Assembly: GCA_014238905.1 (NCBI GenBank)
Contig: JABAAE010000005.1
Coordinates: forward strand, 1 to 64,000
DNA: 64,000 nt
Reading direction: 5' to 3'
Source of the DNA: Planctomycetota bacterium
Lineage (GTDB): Bacteria; Planctomycetota; Planctomycetia; Pirellulales; Pirellulaceae
The notes under the pieces were generated by a model, which was given only the letters and a program-made list of their open reading frames with translations, ran no database searches and had not been told where the DNA came from. Shown piece by piece: positions 34,843 to 44,851 of the stretch. Position 1 is the stretch's first letter, and the number at the start of each line of letters is the position of its first letter. The position numbers and the translations under genes were made by a program.

Positions 34843-36546
34843 TTAACGTTTATTCAAGGCGTCTGTCCGGGCGGCTTGGAACTCATCCCCTTTTTTCCAC
34901 TGGGGCAAATCATTGGAATTGGCGATTTGGAGTCCTGAATAAAACAGGAGCTGGGTGTCCGCAATACCACCTCGCAGATCCCATTGTTCACTGTACTCAT
35001 CACTAGGCTGGTGGTAGTGGTTTTGAGTCCATTTCTCCATTTGTTGTTTTCCCCAGTCGTCAGGTTTACCGATGACCCGGATTCCCGCATGCAGGTAAAT
35101 TCCGGGTACACCAATCTTTGCCAGAGAAAACTGGTCGGAACGGTAATAGAAACCTTTGTCAGGAAACTGATCCGGCGTCACGATTCGATTTTGGTATTGG
35201 GCGGTCCGACCGACGATTTGGTCGAGCGAGCTTTTGCCGTAACCGATAAAATTCACATCGTGGGTTGGGCCAAAGAAATTGATCCCATCCATGTTGATGA
35301 CCGCCGCCATGTTTCCAGGAGCAATGGTTGGGTTTTGCGCAAAGAATTTTGAACCCAGCAAACCCTGCTCCTCCGCACCAACGGAGGCAAACAGTATGGA
35401 CCGTTTATTGGGTTTCCGCAGGGCGGCATGAGCTCGGGCAATGGCCAGAAACGCTGCAACTCCCGAAGCGTTATCGACCGCTCCGTTATAGATGTTGTCA
35501 CCGTCCTGGTTGCGGGTTTCGGCAACGCCAATATGGTCATGATGGGCCATGTAAATCAAATACTCTTTTGACAGCTTGGGATCCGAACCCGGCAATTTTG
35601 CTAAAACGTTGGAGGTTTGTTTTTTTCGAATTTCGCAGGTCAAGTCTATGGTGACTCGAGAACCCAAGGGGATCGGCTGGAAGTCCCGTTTTTCTGCCCT
35701 TTCCCGAAGTTCATCCAGGCCGAATCCGGTGAGGTCGACCAATCGCTTGGCGGCGGTTTCAGTGAGCCAGCCCCGCATCTCCATTTTTGGATCGGAGTTG
35801 TCCGCCAGTTCAAATTCTTCGCCTGACCAGGAGGTTTGGACCACCTGGAAAGGATAGCCGGCGGATTGATCGGTGTGGATGATAATCGCGCCGACGGCAC
35901 CCTTTCGGGCCGCCATCAGATATTTGTAATCCCACCGACCGTAATACATTCGGCGGTGGCCGCCGAACAAATCTGGATCACTCGATGGATCGTTATTCAT
36001 CATCAACAACACCTTGCCGGTGAGATCGACATCCTTGTAATCATCCCATTGGAATTCGGGAGCCTGAATTCCATAGCCGACAAAAACAATTTCGGCGTTT
36101 TTAATACCGGCGGAAGGCTCGGGCTTTCCCGAGGTCACAACGTAATCGGTCAGGTTTTCAAGCTTTAAATTCGTGTTTTTAAACTCAAAGGTAATGGTTT
36201 CAGGTGGGTTGGTTTTGACTCCGACCAGGGGGACATTCTGGAACCAACTGCCACCTGGACCCGCCGGCTTCATTCCGAGTCCTTGCAGTTGCGTTTGGAT
36301 ATATTTTTGAGCCAGCTGATCCCCCTGCGAACCGGGTGCCCGTCCCTCTAAGAGGTCGTCGGCAAGGTACTTGATGTGGCTCCTGAGCTGAGCATCGGTA
36401 ATGGCTGACCGAGCAGCGGACTGTTGCTTGCTGGTGGGTTGGAAATCAAGTTTGGTTTGGGCCAACAGGCCGTCGACATGATTCACAACCATCATTGCCA
36501 AGCCGGCAGCCAGGAAAAGAGCTTGTGGATAGATGTTTTTTGACAT
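34843..36546 (-). CDS. Exported M28 family metallopeptidase with PA domain
   Basis: The 567-residue protein starts with a signal-like hydrophobic segment and then a domain with the typical HIKYLADDLLEGRAPGS sequence near residue 60. A PA (protease-associated) insert lies roughly at residues 130-270. The di-zinc peptidase core has HHDHIG, GAVDNASGVAAF, VGAEEQGLLGS, INMDG and a closing HQPSDEY, giving all five expected ligands. The protein should remove N-terminal amino acids from peptides outside the cytoplasm. It precedes the NHL gene on the same strand. Confidence 0.92.
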   Translation of the reverse strand: MSKNIYPQALFLAAGLAMMVVNHVDGLLAQTKLDFQPTSKQQSAARSAITDAQLRSHIKYLADDLLEGRAPGSQGDQLAQKYIQTQLQGLGMKPAGPGGSWFQNVPLVGVKTNPPETITFEFKNTNLKLENLTDYVVTSGKPEPSAGIKNAEIVFVGYGIQAPEFQWDDYKDVDLTGKVLLMMNNDPSSDPDLFGGHRRMYYGRWDYKYLMAARKGAVGAIIIHTDQSAGYPFQVVQTSWSGEEFELADNSDPKMEMRGWLTETAAKRLVDLTGFGLDELRERAEKRDFQPIPLGSRVTIDLTCEIRKKQTSNVLAKLPGSDPKLSKEYLIYMAHHDHIGVAETRNQDGDNIYNGAVDNASGVAAFLAIARAHAALRKPNKRSILFASVGAEEQGLLGSKFFAQNPTIAPGNMAAVINMDGINFFGPTHDVNFIGYGKSSLDQIVGRTAQYQNRIVTPDQFPDKGFYYRSDQFSLAKIGVPGIYLHAGIRVIGKPDDWGKQQMEKWTQNHYHQPSDEYSEQWDLRGGIADTQLLFYSGLQIANSNDLPQWKKGDEFQAARTDALNKR

Positions 36547-36868
36547 TTTGAGCTTCTTAAGTTCGGGAATCGGTATATCTGTATCCTATCCGAAAAATCA
36601 GCGGATTAAATATGGCGATGGGCGAGACATCGCTTGGGAGTTATCCATCGGTCAAAATGGTTTAAAACCCGTTGCTTTACCAGCAATGTAATCGATTACC
36701 ACAGGAGCGAGGCTGCCGGGAACAGGGGTCGGCTGTGATCAGGAGTCGACATTTTCGTTTTGAATGCCAGTGCCGCTTGTCGGCAGGCGACAATTATAGA
36801 AAATCAACAGATACTCTGGTGAGTCGCGCACCAGTTTTTATTTGTGCTTCATCCTTGATTGTGGATCC
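36547..36868. other. Intergenic, divergent promoter region
   Basis: This stretch separates the divergent M28 peptidase and ettA genes, so both promoters should be here. No gene, hairpin or repeat was recognised. Confidence 0.4.
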
Positions 36869-38542
36869 ATGGGAAAAAAATATATCTACGAAATTGCCAA
36901 CCTGACTAAAAAGCATGGGACACGAGAGGTACTCAAAGAAATTTGGCTCTCCTTTTATCCAGGGTCAAAGATCGGCGTTTTGGGGCGTAATGGATCCGGT
37001 AAAAGTACGCTTCTGCAAATCATGGCCGGTTTGGATAAAGATTTTGACGGAGCGGCTCAGTTGTGTGATGGTTTTACATGCGGATTCCTGCCGCAGGAGC
37101 CCCAACTTAATCCGGAAAAAGACGTCTGGGGAAATGTTGAAGAAGCGGTGTCCGAACGGAAAGGTATGTTGGATCGTTTCAATGAACTCTCGTTGAAATG
37201 CGGTGAAGACCTGGGCGAAGACGCCATGCAGAAAATCTATAACGAAATGGGGCGTCTGCAGGATCAAATCGAGGTCACCAACACTTGGGAGCTGGATCGT
37301 GAAATCGAAATTGCCATGAACGTCATGAATTTGCCTGAGAAAGACGCCTCCGTTGCTCAGTTGTCAGGAGGAGAAAAACGTCGTGTTGCGCTTTGTAAAT
37401 TACTTTTGACGAAACCGGATCTGCTGCTGCTTGATGAGCCAACTAATCACCTTGACGCTGACTCGGTCAGTTGGTTGGAGCGGACACTCGGTGAATACCA
37501 TGGCACCATCGTCGCGGTGACTCACGATCGGTATTTTCTCGATAATGTCGCTGGTTGGATCTTAGAACTGGACCGTGGAGAAGGATTTCCTTTTGAGGGG
37601 AATTACTCAGCATGGTTGGAGCAAAAGCAGAAAAGAATGGCCCATGACGAACGGACTCAAAAAGCCAAGGAACGGGCTTTGGCCCGTGAGTTGGAATGGA
37701 TCAAAATGTCTCCCAAAGCTCGGCAATCCAAAGGAAAGGCTCGGATCACCGCTTACGAATCGTTAGCCGCCCAGTCCAACAAGGAGAAGTTGGACGAGTT
37801 TGAGATGCAAATCCCTGCCGGAAAACATTTGGGAGAATTAGTCATTCGGGCGGAGGGTTTAAATAAACAATATGGTGAGAATATTTTGATGGAAAACCTC
37901 AGCTTTGATTTGCCCGCTGGCGGAATCATCGGGGTCGTTGGTCCTAACGGAGCGGGCAAGACCACGCTTTTCCGAATGCTGACGGGGCAGGAGGAACCGT
38001 CCAGCGGTGCGTTGACAATTGGTTCGACGGTCGAAATGGGATACGTCGATCAATCGCGAGACTCCCTTGATCCCGAATCGACGATCTACGAGGAAATATC
38101 GGGAGGATACGACTCTTTTGAAATGGGAGGTCGTAATGTGAATGCCCGGGCCTACGTCGCCAGGTTTAATTTCCGGGGTACCGATCAAGAAAAAAAGGTG
38201 GGGGTTTTGAGCGGTGGAGAGCGTAATCGTGTGCAATTGGCAAAGCTCCTCCGCCGGGGTTCCAATGTGCTATTGCTAGACGAACCTACCAACGATCTGG
38301 ACGTGGACACATTGAGGGCGTTAGAAGAGGCGATTTCCAATTACGCCGGATGCGTTGTCGTCACCAGTCACGATCGTTGGTTTCTGGACCGTTTGGCAAC
38401 CCACATTTTGGCTTTTGAGGGAGATGGATATCTCCATTGGTGTGAAGGAAATTTCCAAACCTATGAGAATCAACGACGCGAGCGTTTGGGAATCAACCAG
38501 GACGAACCCAAACGATTTCGCTACAAAAAGATGATGGCCTAG
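36869..38542 (+). CDS. ettA: Energy-dependent translational throttle protein EttA
   Basis: EttA is a ribosome-binding ABC-F ATPase that gates entry into elongation according to ATP level. It has two ABC modules: Walker A GRNGSGKST and GPNGAGKTT, signature LSGGEKRRV and LSGGERNRV, and Walker B LLLLDEPTNHLD and VLLLDEPTNDLD, separated by a charged linker (KERALARELEWIKMSPKARQ). The frame starts at 36842, but the ATG at 36869 gives the family N-terminus MGKKYIYE. It is a single gene. Confidence 0.95.
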   Translation: MGKKYIYEIANLTKKHGTREVLKEIWLSFYPGSKIGVLGRNGSGKSTLLQIMAGLDKDFDGAAQLCDGFTCGFLPQEPQLNPEKDVWGNVEEAVSERKGMLDRFNELSLKCGEDLGEDAMQKIYNEMGRLQDQIEVTNTWELDREIEIAMNVMNLPEKDASVAQLSGGEKRRVALCKLLLTKPDLLLLDEPTNHLDADSVSWLERTLGEYHGTIVAVTHDRYFLDNVAGWILELDRGEGFPFEGNYSAWLEQKQKRMAHDERTQKAKERALARELEWIKMSPKARQSKGKARITAYESLAAQSNKEKLDEFEMQIPAGKHLGELVIRAEGLNKQYGENILMENLSFDLPAGGIIGVVGPNGAGKTTLFRMLTGQEEPSSGALTIGSTVEMGYVDQSRDSLDPESTIYEEISGGYDSFEMGGRNVNARAYVARFNFRGTDQEKKVGVLSGGERNRVQLAKLLRRGSNVLLLDEPTNDLDVDTLRALEEAISNYAGCVVVTSHDRWFLDRLATHILAFEGDGYLHWCEGNFQTYENQRRERLGINQDEPKRFRYKKMMA

Positions 38543-38644
38543 AATTAATCTAAAGGAAAAGAAATTTGATCGTTAATCAATTAAAGGTAGACGGGTTTGG
38601 TAGTGTCACAGGTTTGATCGTCCATTAAAAAAGTCAGTATTCCA

Positions 38645-39889
38645 ATGAAAACAGTTGTCCGCTGGTGCGTTCTTATCTTGCTTTTGGTGGGTTGGCGATT
38701 CGGTGAGGCCCAGGAAGCCATCTCTGGTGGACGACGGCCACGTAGTGAAAAAACGGTTCTGGTTCATTATATGCCTTGGTATTCCAGTCAACCGTTTAGC
38801 GGTTCCTGGGGTTGGCATTGGACGATGAACGCCTTCGACCCAGAAAAAAAAATACCAAGTGGAAAACGGGAAATTGCGTCGCACGACTACCCGTTGATCG
38901 GACCCTACGATTCTAACGACCCGGCCGTGTTGGAATGCCATGTTCTGTTAATGAAGATCGCGGGCATTGATGGCGTTGTTTTGGACTGGTATGGCAGAGA
39001 AGCTTTCCGTGATTATGCCGAAATACACCGGAACTGTGTGCACCTGATTAAAATCCTGAAGAAGGCGAAGATGCAGTTCTGTATCTGCTACGAAGATCAA
39101 ACAATCGGTCATCGGTTGTCGGCAAAGCATATCGAAGAAACGCAGACGCTGGTTCAAGGGAAAAAGATTCTTCGCTGGCTGGACCAAAACTGGTTTTCCG
39201 ACCCCGCATATGTTCGCTGGGGAGACCGGCCCATTTTACTGATCTTTGGTCCTCAATTTTTCAAAAAACAAGACTGGAAAGCAATGGTCGATGGTCTGCC
39301 AAGCCGGCCTATGCTTTTTGGTTTGCCTCATCTGGTGGCAGGGACGGGGATGGATGGTTCTTTTGGCTGGCCACCGGTTTCAGGTGGCAAAGAGATCACG
39401 GTCAAAGTGTGGCAAGACTATTTAAAAAGACTGGAGACCAAGTCGGTGACGCTACCGACCATTGCTTCGGTATTCCCTGGATTTAAGGATATTTATCAAC
39501 AGGCTAAAGTAAGTCCCAGTCACGGTTGGATTGACCAACGGGATGGCAAAACCCTCAAGGAAACTTGGTCGTTCGCCATGAGAGGTCGGTCGCCTATTGT
39601 TCAGATTGCGACGTGGAATGATTTTGGCGAAGGGACAGTGGTCGAACCGACGGACCAGAACGGTTACCGTTTTTTAGAAATGATTCAAAATGACCTGCGG
39701 CAAGACGGCAATGCAAAAATGAAGGCGCAGCTGCGGATCCCGATTCGGCTTTATCTGTTGAAAAAGAAGGTCGCGCAAAACGGAGCCGCTGCGAAAAAAA
39801 TAAAGCAGATTACAGATCTGCTTTTTCGTGGGGACTTTTTAGAGGCCCAGGCGATGTTGGCGAAGTTGGAAGGGGATCTGCCTTTCTAA
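38645..39889 (+). CDS. Secreted glycoside hydrolase, GH99/GH71-like
   Basis: The protein has a signal peptide (about residues 1-22) and a single catalytic barrel with VLVHYMPWYSS, WHWTMNAFDP, GPYDSNDPAVLECHVLLMKI and GIDGVVLDWYG, the pattern of the GH99/GH71 clan. Near residue 324 it has WNDFGEGTVVEP. In GH99 enzymes the matching motif holds two acidic residues three apart; here they are Asp326 and Glu329. The family cleaves alpha-mannosidic or alpha-glucan bonds, but the true substrate is unknown. It lies just before a sulfatase cluster, suggesting a joint role in degrading a sulfated glycan. Confidence 0.85.
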   Translation: MKTVVRWCVLILLLVGWRFGEAQEAISGGRRPRSEKTVLVHYMPWYSSQPFSGSWGWHWTMNAFDPEKKIPSGKREIASHDYPLIGPYDSNDPAVLECHVLLMKIAGIDGVVLDWYGREAFRDYAEIHRNCVHLIKILKKAKMQFCICYEDQTIGHRLSAKHIEETQTLVQGKKILRWLDQNWFSDPAYVRWGDRPILLIFGPQFFKKQDWKAMVDGLPSRPMLFGLPHLVAGTGMDGSFGWPPVSGGKEITVKVWQDYLKRLETKSVTLPTIASVFPGFKDIYQQAKVSPSHGWIDQRDGKTLKETWSFAMRGRSPIVQIATWNDFGEGTVVEPTDQNGYRFLEMIQNDLRQDGNAKMKAQLRIPIRLYLLKKKVAQNGAAAKKIKQITDLLFRGDFLEAQAMLAKLEGDLPF

Positions 39890-39926
39890 ACGGATTCCCG
39901 GCAGGGATCCAGTCCTTCATGGGAAC

Positions 39927-39968
39927 GCGCATGGAGGAACGCGCATGGAGGAACGCGCATGGAGGAAC
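39927..39968. repeat. Tandem repeat, 14-bp unit, 3 copies
   Basis: The unit gcgcatggaggaac occurs three times, at 39927-39940, 39941-39954 and 39955-39968, and is flanked by a shorter variant upstream (catgggaacgcg). Confidence 0.95.
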
Positions 39969-40005
39969 GCGTCTGACAGAAAGCATTCTTTTGGCGAGCA
40001 GTTTA

Positions 40006-40060
40006 CTGGCTGAACGGTGACTGGCTGAACGGTGACTGGCTGAACGGTGACTGGCTGAAG
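40006..40060. repeat. Tandem repeat, 15-bp unit, 3.6 copies
   Basis: The unit ctggctgaacggtga occurs at 40006-40020, 40021-40035 and 40036-40050, with a partial copy (ctggctgaag) at 40051-40060. It is 38 bases from the previous array and shares no sequence with it. Confidence 0.95.
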
Positions 40061-40174
40061 TGGTACGAGGTAGGAGGGCCCTGATAAGTCCGGATTTTTA
40101 CCCGGGGGCACGGAAACGTTTTACCGTGCAAAAGCGCCAGAGGAACTTGCCGGATGAGGATTTTTCTCGACGAA

Positions 40175-41620
40175 TTATTTTGTGCCCAGTTTTTGGTTCA
40201 GCTCTTTGGTTAATCGATCCACCAGATCTTTATTTTGTTGGGCAATATTCTGTGTCTCCTTTAGGACGGACTGGTGATCGTAAAGTTCGACGAATCCATT
40301 CTTGTGAAGGATCAGGCGATGGGTGTTGGTCCGAATCGTCTTGTGATTGCCGTTATAGGAAATTGCCGAATGACCAGGCTGGTCGGGTTTCTCAATCCAT
40401 TTGGTGAGCGAGACGCCATCGACATAAGTCGGCATGGGTATTCCCGTCAGGTCACAAAGCGTGGGGAATAGATCCAGAGATTCGACAATGGCATTGGTCG
40501 ATTGGCCCGCGTGCGGCATTCCGGGGTAATGAAGGATAAGAGGAGATCGAAGGGACTCCTCGAAGAGAGTATGTTTTCCCCAAACGGCATGCTCTCCCAG
40601 ATGCCAGCCATGATCCCCCCAAAGAACCACGATGGTGTTTTCAGACAAACCGTTTTGGGTCAGTTTTTGGACTAATCGGCCCACTTGAACGTCGGCGTAA
40701 GAAACGCACGCAGCGTAATGCTTACGAACTTGGTCGGCAAAGGCAGCATCGGTATTTGGATTTTTCTTCCATCGGTTGTACTTCATGAATTCGCCTGACC
40801 CATGCCAGGTGGATTTGGCGATTGGTTTTTTGGGGTGGGGTATCGGCGGAAGTTTGACCTCGTCGTAAAGTTGGGCGTATTTCAAGGGTGCGCCGAAGGG
40901 GAGGTGGGGCCGGAGGATTCCGACGGCCAGGAAGAAAGGTTTTTCTGAACCGAGTCGGTCCATTTGAGCTAACGCTTCGTTGACGGAAATGCCGTCAGGG
41001 TAACTGGTGTCGGGTCCCTCCAAAGCTTGGAATACGTCCATTTTATTGGCGTTGATTCGAATTTCGCCATTGGCCAGGCCATGCATCCAACCTCGCGGGT
41101 GCTGCCATCTTCCGGCGGGTAAAAGATGTCGATCCCAAGAGTTGGGCATTTCGAGTTGGTTGGGGTCGTCCCAGTTCTTTCCGCCGCGTCCACCCGGGTG
41201 ATGGGAGACCTTGCCTACCGATACCGTCTGATACCCGTGATTTCGAAACCAGGCTGGCAGACTTGGGTTAATCGACGATGGTGAGGATTTTAACCGGTTA
41301 GCCCGTTGGAACAGGGCACCATTATTGGTTCCTCCGTAAACACCCGTCAAAAGTGTGTACCTGGAGGCGCCGCAGGTGGGTGCCTGGACATAGTGTCGTT
41401 GAAAGAGTCGGCCTTGAGCGGCGAGTTGATCAATGTTGGGCGAATGAATGTAGGATGCGCCGTAGCAATTCAATTCGGGTCTTAGGTCATCGATGCAAAT
41501 TAAGAGAACATTTTGTTTTTGAGAATTGAAGGGGTGGTGGGTAGCGGCAGATCCGACCTCCCAAAACAATAAGACCAACATTAGTTTGAACAGGCACAAG
41601 CGAATCATCATGGTCTTCAA
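40175..41620 (-). CDS. Exported sulfatase, iduronate-2-sulfatase-like
   Basis: The 481-residue protein has a signal peptide (about residues 1-26) and an alkaline-phosphatase-fold sulfatase domain. The formylglycine site is Cys83 in [11 protein letters not shown], a C-x-A-x-R variant of the usual C-x-P/S-x-R motif. Other landmarks are [16 protein letters not shown] (metal site), KVSHHPGG, and [20 protein letters not shown]. The sequence resembles the iduronate-2-sulfatase group, which suggests activity on sulfated sugars. It needs a formylglycine-generating enzyme, not found in this window. Confidence 0.9.
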   Translation of the reverse strand: MKTMMIRLCLFKLMLVLLFWEVGSAATHHPFNSQKQNVLLICIDDLRPELNCYGASYIHSPNIDQLAAQGRLFQRHYVQAPTCGASRYTLLTGVYGGTNNGALFQRANRLKSSPSSINPSLPAWFRNHGYQTVSVGKVSHHPGGRGGKNWDDPNQLEMPNSWDRHLLPAGRWQHPRGWMHGLANGEIRINANKMDVFQALEGPDTSYPDGISVNEALAQMDRLGSEKPFFLAVGILRPHLPFGAPLKYAQLYDEVKLPPIPHPKKPIAKSTWHGSGEFMKYNRWKKNPNTDAAFADQVRKHYAACVSYADVQVGRLVQKLTQNGLSENTIVVLWGDHGWHLGEHAVWGKHTLFEESLRSPLILHYPGMPHAGQSTNAIVESLDLFPTLCDLTGIPMPTYVDGVSLTKWIEKPDQPGHSAISYNGNHKTIRTNTHRLILHKNGFVELYDHQSVLKETQNIAQQNKDLVDRLTKELNQKLGTK

Positions 41621-41876
41621 TTCCAGAAACGTTCCAATGGCAAGAAAGCCAAATTTTAACCCATCCTGTGGAGGTTTTCATGTCGGCGGCGATTCAAAGT
41701 GATCGCTTTTCACCAGCAGGCCACTGCGGGCATGGGTTTTGAATCGCGAAAAAATGGTTCTTGAACCGCGAAATAGAGCGACGTTTTCACCTGCTAATCG
41801 GTTAGATGGAGCCAGTAGCAGCGGTTCGGGTTGCCTGAAAATCCCGGGTATTTATCGACCTGGACTCCTTCAGTGG

Positions 41877-43004
41877 TTATTCCTGGGGCCGAACAAAAAG
41901 GTTGGCAAATTCCGTCGGGCCGTTGGCCTTGATTTGGATCTTGCCGGATTGGGATGCGTTTAACGGAATATCTTTCACCACGGTCTGACCGTTTAAAATC
42001 AAGCTTTTCGTTCGGTTACCTACAACCTGCTCCAGCCGATTCCAGCCTTTGCCTTTGGCCAGATGGTTTCGGTATTTAGATACATCCCACGCTTGACCGG
42101 CAAAATTGAAATCAGGTAAATTTTCTGTCGTCTTAAAGTCGACAATGACATTGGGCCGCGTATAAACTTTTTCGCTTTGAATAATGCCGCCATCAGAACC
42201 GGACTGATTTAGTCGCCAGTCGTTGGCCTTCCATGTTCCCTTGGTAATGGTCCAGTTGCTTAAATTGATTCCGTCGTAAATCGATCGATAGCCTCGATCG
42301 GAAATCGCCACGTCTCGTGCGTGGAGAGGTGTTGCCGGCAATTCTTTAATTCGCATATTACGGTAATGGACGATTCCCCCTTCCGATTCAATGCAGATAT
42401 AGCCTTTCCGAGGACTGCAGGCCTTCCCTTGTGTCACCAGTTTCCCGTTGACTGCCAGGGAAACTTCCCCGTCTCGGCATTCAATCCGGTAATGATTCCA
42501 TTGGGGACTGGGCAGGCTTCGATTTTCGGTTGGAAACGCTCGGCTTCCACCCCGACCATTGACGGGGGTCATCTTCGCGCCGTGGATCGGAAAAATGTCG
42601 CCATGCGTAGTGTGCCCTCGTGAATTGCCATAGTCATTTTCCAAGACTTGAACCTCGATCGATCGATGGAAGGGAACGCCCTTGGCTGTGATGTCGTCCG
42701 CCCAAACAAAAATTCCGGCATTCCCCTTGGGCTTCATATGTCGCCATTCAACCTCCAAAATAAAGTTTTGATACATCTTGGTCGTTCGCAATTCGCCAAT
42801 CGGTTTACCAGAACAGACCAGCAAATTATCCCGGACAGACCAAGTTGAGGTAGCGGTGTTGACCGGTTGCCACCCCGCCAGATCTTTGCCGTTGAAGAGA
42901 GGAATAAAGTCGTCCTCGGCATTCGCAAAATGAGCCACCAATAAAAAACTTCCCAAAATAGAAAGGGAAGTCATCCAAAACATCTTGTGAAAAGTGTAAA
43001 GCAT
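41877..43004 (-). CDS. Exported DUF1080 (3-keto-disaccharide hydrolase-like) protein, two domains
   Basis: The 375-residue protein has an N-terminal hydrophobic signal and two successive concanavalin-like domains of the DUF1080 family: FIPLFNGKDLAGWQP to about residue 215, with KPKGNAGIFVWA and SIEVQVLENDYGNSRGHTTHGD, then SIYDGINLSNWTITKGTWK from about residue 240. Recent work has linked DUF1080 to cleavage of 3-keto-glycosides. Its position between two sulfatases suggests a shared role in glycan use. The second domain is shorter and more divergent than the first. Confidence 0.87.
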   Translation of the reverse strand: MLYTFHKMFWMTSLSILGSFLLVAHFANAEDDFIPLFNGKDLAGWQPVNTATSTWSVRDNLLVCSGKPIGELRTTKMYQNFILEVEWRHMKPKGNAGIFVWADDITAKGVPFHRSIEVQVLENDYGNSRGHTTHGDIFPIHGAKMTPVNGRGGSRAFPTENRSLPSPQWNHYRIECRDGEVSLAVNGKLVTQGKACSPRKGYICIESEGGIVHYRNMRIKELPATPLHARDVAISDRGYRSIYDGINLSNWTITKGTWKANDWRLNQSGSDGGIIQSEKVYTRPNVIVDFKTTENLPDFNFAGQAWDVSKYRNHLAKGKGWNRLEQVVGNRTKSLILNGQTVVKDIPLNASQSGKIQIKANGPTEFANLFVRPQE

Positions 43005-43018
43005 TGCTTTCCTCTGCT

Positions 43019-43074
43019 GGAGTTTCAGGCTTGGAGTTTCAGGCTTGGAGTTTCAGGCTTGGAGTTTCAGACTT
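43019..43074. repeat. Tandem repeat, 14-bp unit, 4 copies
   Basis: The unit ggagtttcaggctt occurs at 43019-43032, 43033-43046 and 43047-43060, with a one-base variant at 43061-43074. It lies 15 bases upstream of the DUF1080 start codon, so it would be in the 5' leader of that gene. Confidence 0.96.
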
Positions 43075-43119
43075 GGCGGGTCGGTGGGGTCCGTTGATCG
43101 GCGTGGCCGATCGAACGAT

Positions 43120-44607
43120 CTACCTTTTTCCGGGAGTAAGATTAATCTTGGGAATTTCGGCGTCGGGCGGGATTTTTTTTCCTTCCCATGTTGCGTTCAA
43201 TCCGTCAAACGTCAGGATACGAGATCGACTTCCTTTGGCCGGTTTTTTGTTGGTTTTAGGCAACCATTGCTTCATGGAATCCATCCTCTGGCGATACTTG
43301 GCGTTTCCCGCCAAATTGTTCCATTCGTTGGGATCGCTCTTCATGTCGTAGAGTTCTTCTGACTGGTCAGCATAGGAGATGTACCGCCAGCGTTGTGTGC
43401 GAATGGCATGATTGTCGTGGTTGTGGGTGGTGATCGCCGGTCTTCGCGGCTCGCGATTACCAGTCAATTGAGGTTTTAATGAGAGTCCCTCCAGCGAAAG
43501 CTCGCCCGGTGTGCCACCAGTCAGATCCACCAACGTGGGGTAGATGTCCAGCAGTTCGGCAGGTTGATCACAGACGGCATTGGCGACAACGCCTGGTCCT
43601 GCAAAGATCAGCGGCACTCGTGTTGAGCGTTCCCATAAGGTGTTTTTACCGGTGATTCGTTTTTCTCCAAGATGCCAACCATGATCGGACCAAAGGACGA
43701 TCATGGTATTGTCTTGTAATCCACTTTTTTCCAGAGCCACCAGAACACGACCCACTTGGTCGTCGACAAAACTGGTACACGCCAAGTAACTTCTGACAAG
43801 ATTTTTCCATTGTTTTTTCTCTTGAAGGAAATCAAGCCGCGGTTCAGGTAGCTTCCAATGTAGGTACCACGAAAAACGGGGCGTGTCGTCTCGGTCTCCC
43901 TTGAGGTAGGGGGGCATTATCAAGGAATCTTCGGGATATAAGTCAAACCATTTTTGAGTTGCGTAGCAGGGGACATGGGGCAGGAAAAATCCAACGGAAA
44001 GAAACAGTGGCTCTTTGTGTTTAGCTTTTAACTGCTCGACCGCCCATTGAGCGACCTTCCAGTCGCCCTTGTCCTGGTCGCGGTGGGGAAAGACGCCCCA
44101 ATCGACCAAAGGGTGATTGGTATCTTGAATCAGTGGTTGTTGGGGACGGATTCCAACGCCGGGAGGAACACCGATGACATCAAATTCGTTGTCGGTTTTC
44201 CGGCGGCCCGATCCGCCATGGTAGATTTTTCCGGTCGTGAGTGTCCGGTAGCCACGACTTTTGAGGTACTGGGGTAGACTGACACGCTCCTTGAATTCCT
44301 CCACGTTGCGAAACCAAGGGGCTAGTCCGTAAATACCAGTCGTCGAGGGCCGCAGACCAGTCATCAGACTTGTGCGAGAAGAATTGCACAGGGGCGATTG
44401 GCAATGGGCGTTGGTGAACAGGGTACCACGGGATGCCAACCGATCGATATGCGGAGTCTTGACCTGCGGATGTCCACCGAGGCAACCAATCCAATCATTT
44501 TGATCGTCGATCGCAATAAAAAGAATGTTTGGCTTTTCCGGGTCAGTTGCAAAAAGATTCGCGTCCAAACCGGCAAAGACTAAGCAAAAGCAAAAAAAGG
44601 ACTTCAT
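43120..44607 (-). CDS. Exported sulfatase, iduronate-2-sulfatase-like
   Basis: The product from the ATG at 44607 is 495 residues, with a signal peptide (MKSFFCFCLVFAGLDANLFA), LFIAIDDQNDWIG, the formylglycine site Cys74 in CNSSRTSLMTG (C-x-S-x-R), and [20 protein letters not shown]. It resembles iduronate-2-sulfatase-type enzymes. The frame extends upstream to 44679, but the signal peptide fixes the start. The stop lies 116 bases from the DUF1080 start, with the tandem repeat in between, so the two may be in one transcript. Confidence 0.9.
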   Translation of the reverse strand: MKSFFCFCLVFAGLDANLFATDPEKPNILFIAIDDQNDWIGCLGGHPQVKTPHIDRLASRGTLFTNAHCQSPLCNSSRTSLMTGLRPSTTGIYGLAPWFRNVEEFKERVSLPQYLKSRGYRTLTTGKIYHGGSGRRKTDNEFDVIGVPPGVGIRPQQPLIQDTNHPLVDWGVFPHRDQDKGDWKVAQWAVEQLKAKHKEPLFLSVGFFLPHVPCYATQKWFDLYPEDSLIMPPYLKGDRDDTPRFSWYLHWKLPEPRLDFLQEKKQWKNLVRSYLACTSFVDDQVGRVLVALEKSGLQDNTMIVLWSDHGWHLGEKRITGKNTLWERSTRVPLIFAGPGVVANAVCDQPAELLDIYPTLVDLTGGTPGELSLEGLSLKPQLTGNREPRRPAITTHNHDNHAIRTQRWRYISYADQSEELYDMKSDPNEWNNLAGNAKYRQRMDSMKQWLPKTNKKPAKGSRSRILTFDGLNATWEGKKIPPDAEIPKINLTPGKR

Positions 44608-44851
44608 TAAAACCCCGAATTCCAAAAGATGGAAAGTCTGCGTTAATTCCATCCTATCACAGCGACTGTGAACGCCCAAATCTTAGCCAGTCGCTCTTTC
44701 TCCCGTTTGACCGCCTCGACGTAAAGAAATTGACCACCATTGCTTCAAGTGAGCGGACAGAATGTGAAACCGTCGATTGACTGCGGCACAGAGCGATCCC
44801 GCCAATGTAGTGGTTGTGGGAACCGATGTCGTGTTGACCGCCAAGGAGGGA

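Noticed and set aside
39917..40111. Minus-strand frame reading a repeated QPVTVQPVTV peptide
   Set aside because: The repeats in the peptide are a direct result of the DNA tandem array; there is no start context and the array is treated as intergenic.
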